Part shown: in pieces, positions 63,340 through 64,000 of the stretch
Layout of the letters: the number at the start of each line of letters is the position of its first letter
Position numbering within the stretch: the stretch's first letter is position 1
Made by a program: the position numbers and the translations under genes
The notes under the pieces: generated by a model
Seen by the model: only the letters and a program-made list of their open reading frames with translations
Databases searched by the model: none
Told to the model about the DNA's origin: nothing
Assembly (NCBI RefSeq): GCF_022690685.1
Contig: NZ_JALCYY010000007.1
Location: 1 to 64,000 of the forward strand
From: Anaeromyxobacter terrae
GTDB lineage: Bacteria > Myxococcota > Myxococcia > Myxococcales > Anaeromyxobacteraceae
Reading direction: 5' to 3'
Length of the DNA: 64,000 nt

Positions 63340-64000
63340 ATGCCCGACCGCAAGTCCGTACCGCCCCATCCGAGCGACGAGCATGAAGCCGACTGGCGCG
63401 CTCGGGAAGGCGAGCGTCTCCTCATCGTGGGCGTCGGCGCCTCGGCAGGCGGCCTCGAGGCGTTCGAGCGCTTCCTCGGCCAGCTCCCGTCGGACAGCGG
63501 GCTGGCGTACGTCCTCGTCCAGCACCTCTCTCCCGAGCACGAGAGCAGCCTCGTCGACATCCTGTCCCGCGCCACGAAGCTTCCGGTGGAGACCGCGCGC
63601 GAAGGGCAGCGCATCGAGCGCGACCACGTGTACGTCATCCCACCGGGGACGGGCCTCAGCGTCGAGGGCGGCGCCCTGCGCCTCGTCCCGGCGGAGTCGA
63701 AGGGCACTCGCCTGCTGGTGAACGCGTTCCTGACGTCGCTCGCGGAGGACCAGCGTGAGAACGCCGTCGGCGTCGTGCTCTCCGGAACCGGCTCCGACGG
63801 CGCGCTCGGCATCGCCGCCGTGAGGCGACACGGGGGCAGGACGTTCGCGCAGCTCCCCGGCGACGCGCGGTACGAGAGCATGCCTGCCGCCGCGATCGCG
63901 ACGGGGATGGTGGAGCAGGTCCTCCCAGCGAGCGAGATCCCGGCGGCGCTCGCCGAGCTCGCCGCCGAGCGACGGCGCCACCCGCCCGAGAGCGTGCGGG
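63340..64000 (+). CDS. CheB-type methylesterase domain protein, 3' end outside window
   Basis: 220 residues are visible. After a 25-residue hydrophilic start, the CheB catalytic domain has Ser35 in GVGASAGGLEA, His62 in VQHLSPEHES and Asp153 in LSGTGSDGALG, the standard triad of glutamate methylesterases. There is no N-terminal receiver domain. Proteins that start this way often continue into CheR and PAS/kinase domains (CheB-CheR fusions), but the rest lies outside. AGAGG 4 nt before the ATG supports the start. Confidence 0.85.
   Translation, partial: MPDRKSVPPHPSDEHEADWRAREGERLLIVGVGASAGGLEAFERFLGQLPSDSGLAYVLVQHLSPEHESSLVDILSRATKLPVETAREGQRIERDHVYVIPPGTGLSVEGGALRLVPAESKGTRLLVNAFLTSLAEDQRENAVGVVLSGTGSDGALGIAAVRRHGGRTFAQLPGDARYESMPAAAIATGMVEQVLPASEIPAALAELAAERRRHPPESVR

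Overview
The window is GC-rich throughout (about 70% or more by eye). Its gene set points to a myxobacterium-type bacterium, most like Anaeromyxobacter (Myxococcota, formerly Deltaproteobacteria). Pointers are sigma-54/NtrC-style regulation, a SigB/SigC/RpoH-type sigma factor, a Hanks-type kinase with an HxDVSPxN catalytic loop, tandem Allochromatium-type ferredoxins, large propeller lipoproteins and many GTG/TTG starts. This assignment is inference from style and content; no search was run.

Region 1 (1-27,065) is compact housekeeping DNA. In order it holds a DUF4390 protein translationally coupled to an NtrY-like histidine kinase, YdfG-type dehydrogenase, a sigma-32-family factor behind a good sigma-54 promoter match, glycogen debranching enzyme GlgX, an NtrC-family regulator coupled to GlnE, a patatin lipase, IlvE, a Fic protein without the catalytic His, endonuclease IV, a DHH phosphoesterase, a cysteine desulfurase and a Ser/Thr kinase. 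Then come a clear 6S RNA directly upstream of 5-formyl-THF cyclo-ligase, a YmdB-type phosphoesterase, TyrRS, RlmE with a repeat-encoded tail, two ferredoxins, a TPP enzyme, an isochorismatase-like hydrolase and tRNA-Pro(GGG). Several genes have a -10-like hexamer only 6-10 nt before the start codon, suggesting leaderless mRNAs.

Region 2 (27,066-45,200) starts just after the tRNA and is accessory DNA. It has a REP-associated tyrosine transposase (RAYT) flanked by short repeats that share a CCGAGAGTA core, plus two roughly 155-bp MITE-like elements whose ends carry the same core. It also has an efflux/amidohydrolase pair, an ArsR-SRPBCC-reductase operon, a TetR regulator, a propeller lipoprotein and several gene remnants abutting at sharp junctions near 34.69 and 43.54 kb. 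A lower-GC secreted-protein gene, broken in a C7 run, lies between the two MITE-like copies.

Region 3 (45,200-64,000) mixes intact accessory genes. It includes a cyclic-nucleotide-domain/thioredoxin-reductase-like flavoprotein without redox cysteines, a propeller lipoprotein, two tandem epoxide hydrolases (one lipoprotein, one cytosolic) that share a 16-bp palindrome upstream, TesB, a 5'-truncated MetRS copy, a GFA-family protein, an HELGH membrane protein, a soluble histidine kinase, a fatty acid desaturase, a PRC-barrel protein, an AtpZ-like protein and the start of a CheB-domain protein. Functions are inferred from motifs and context only.
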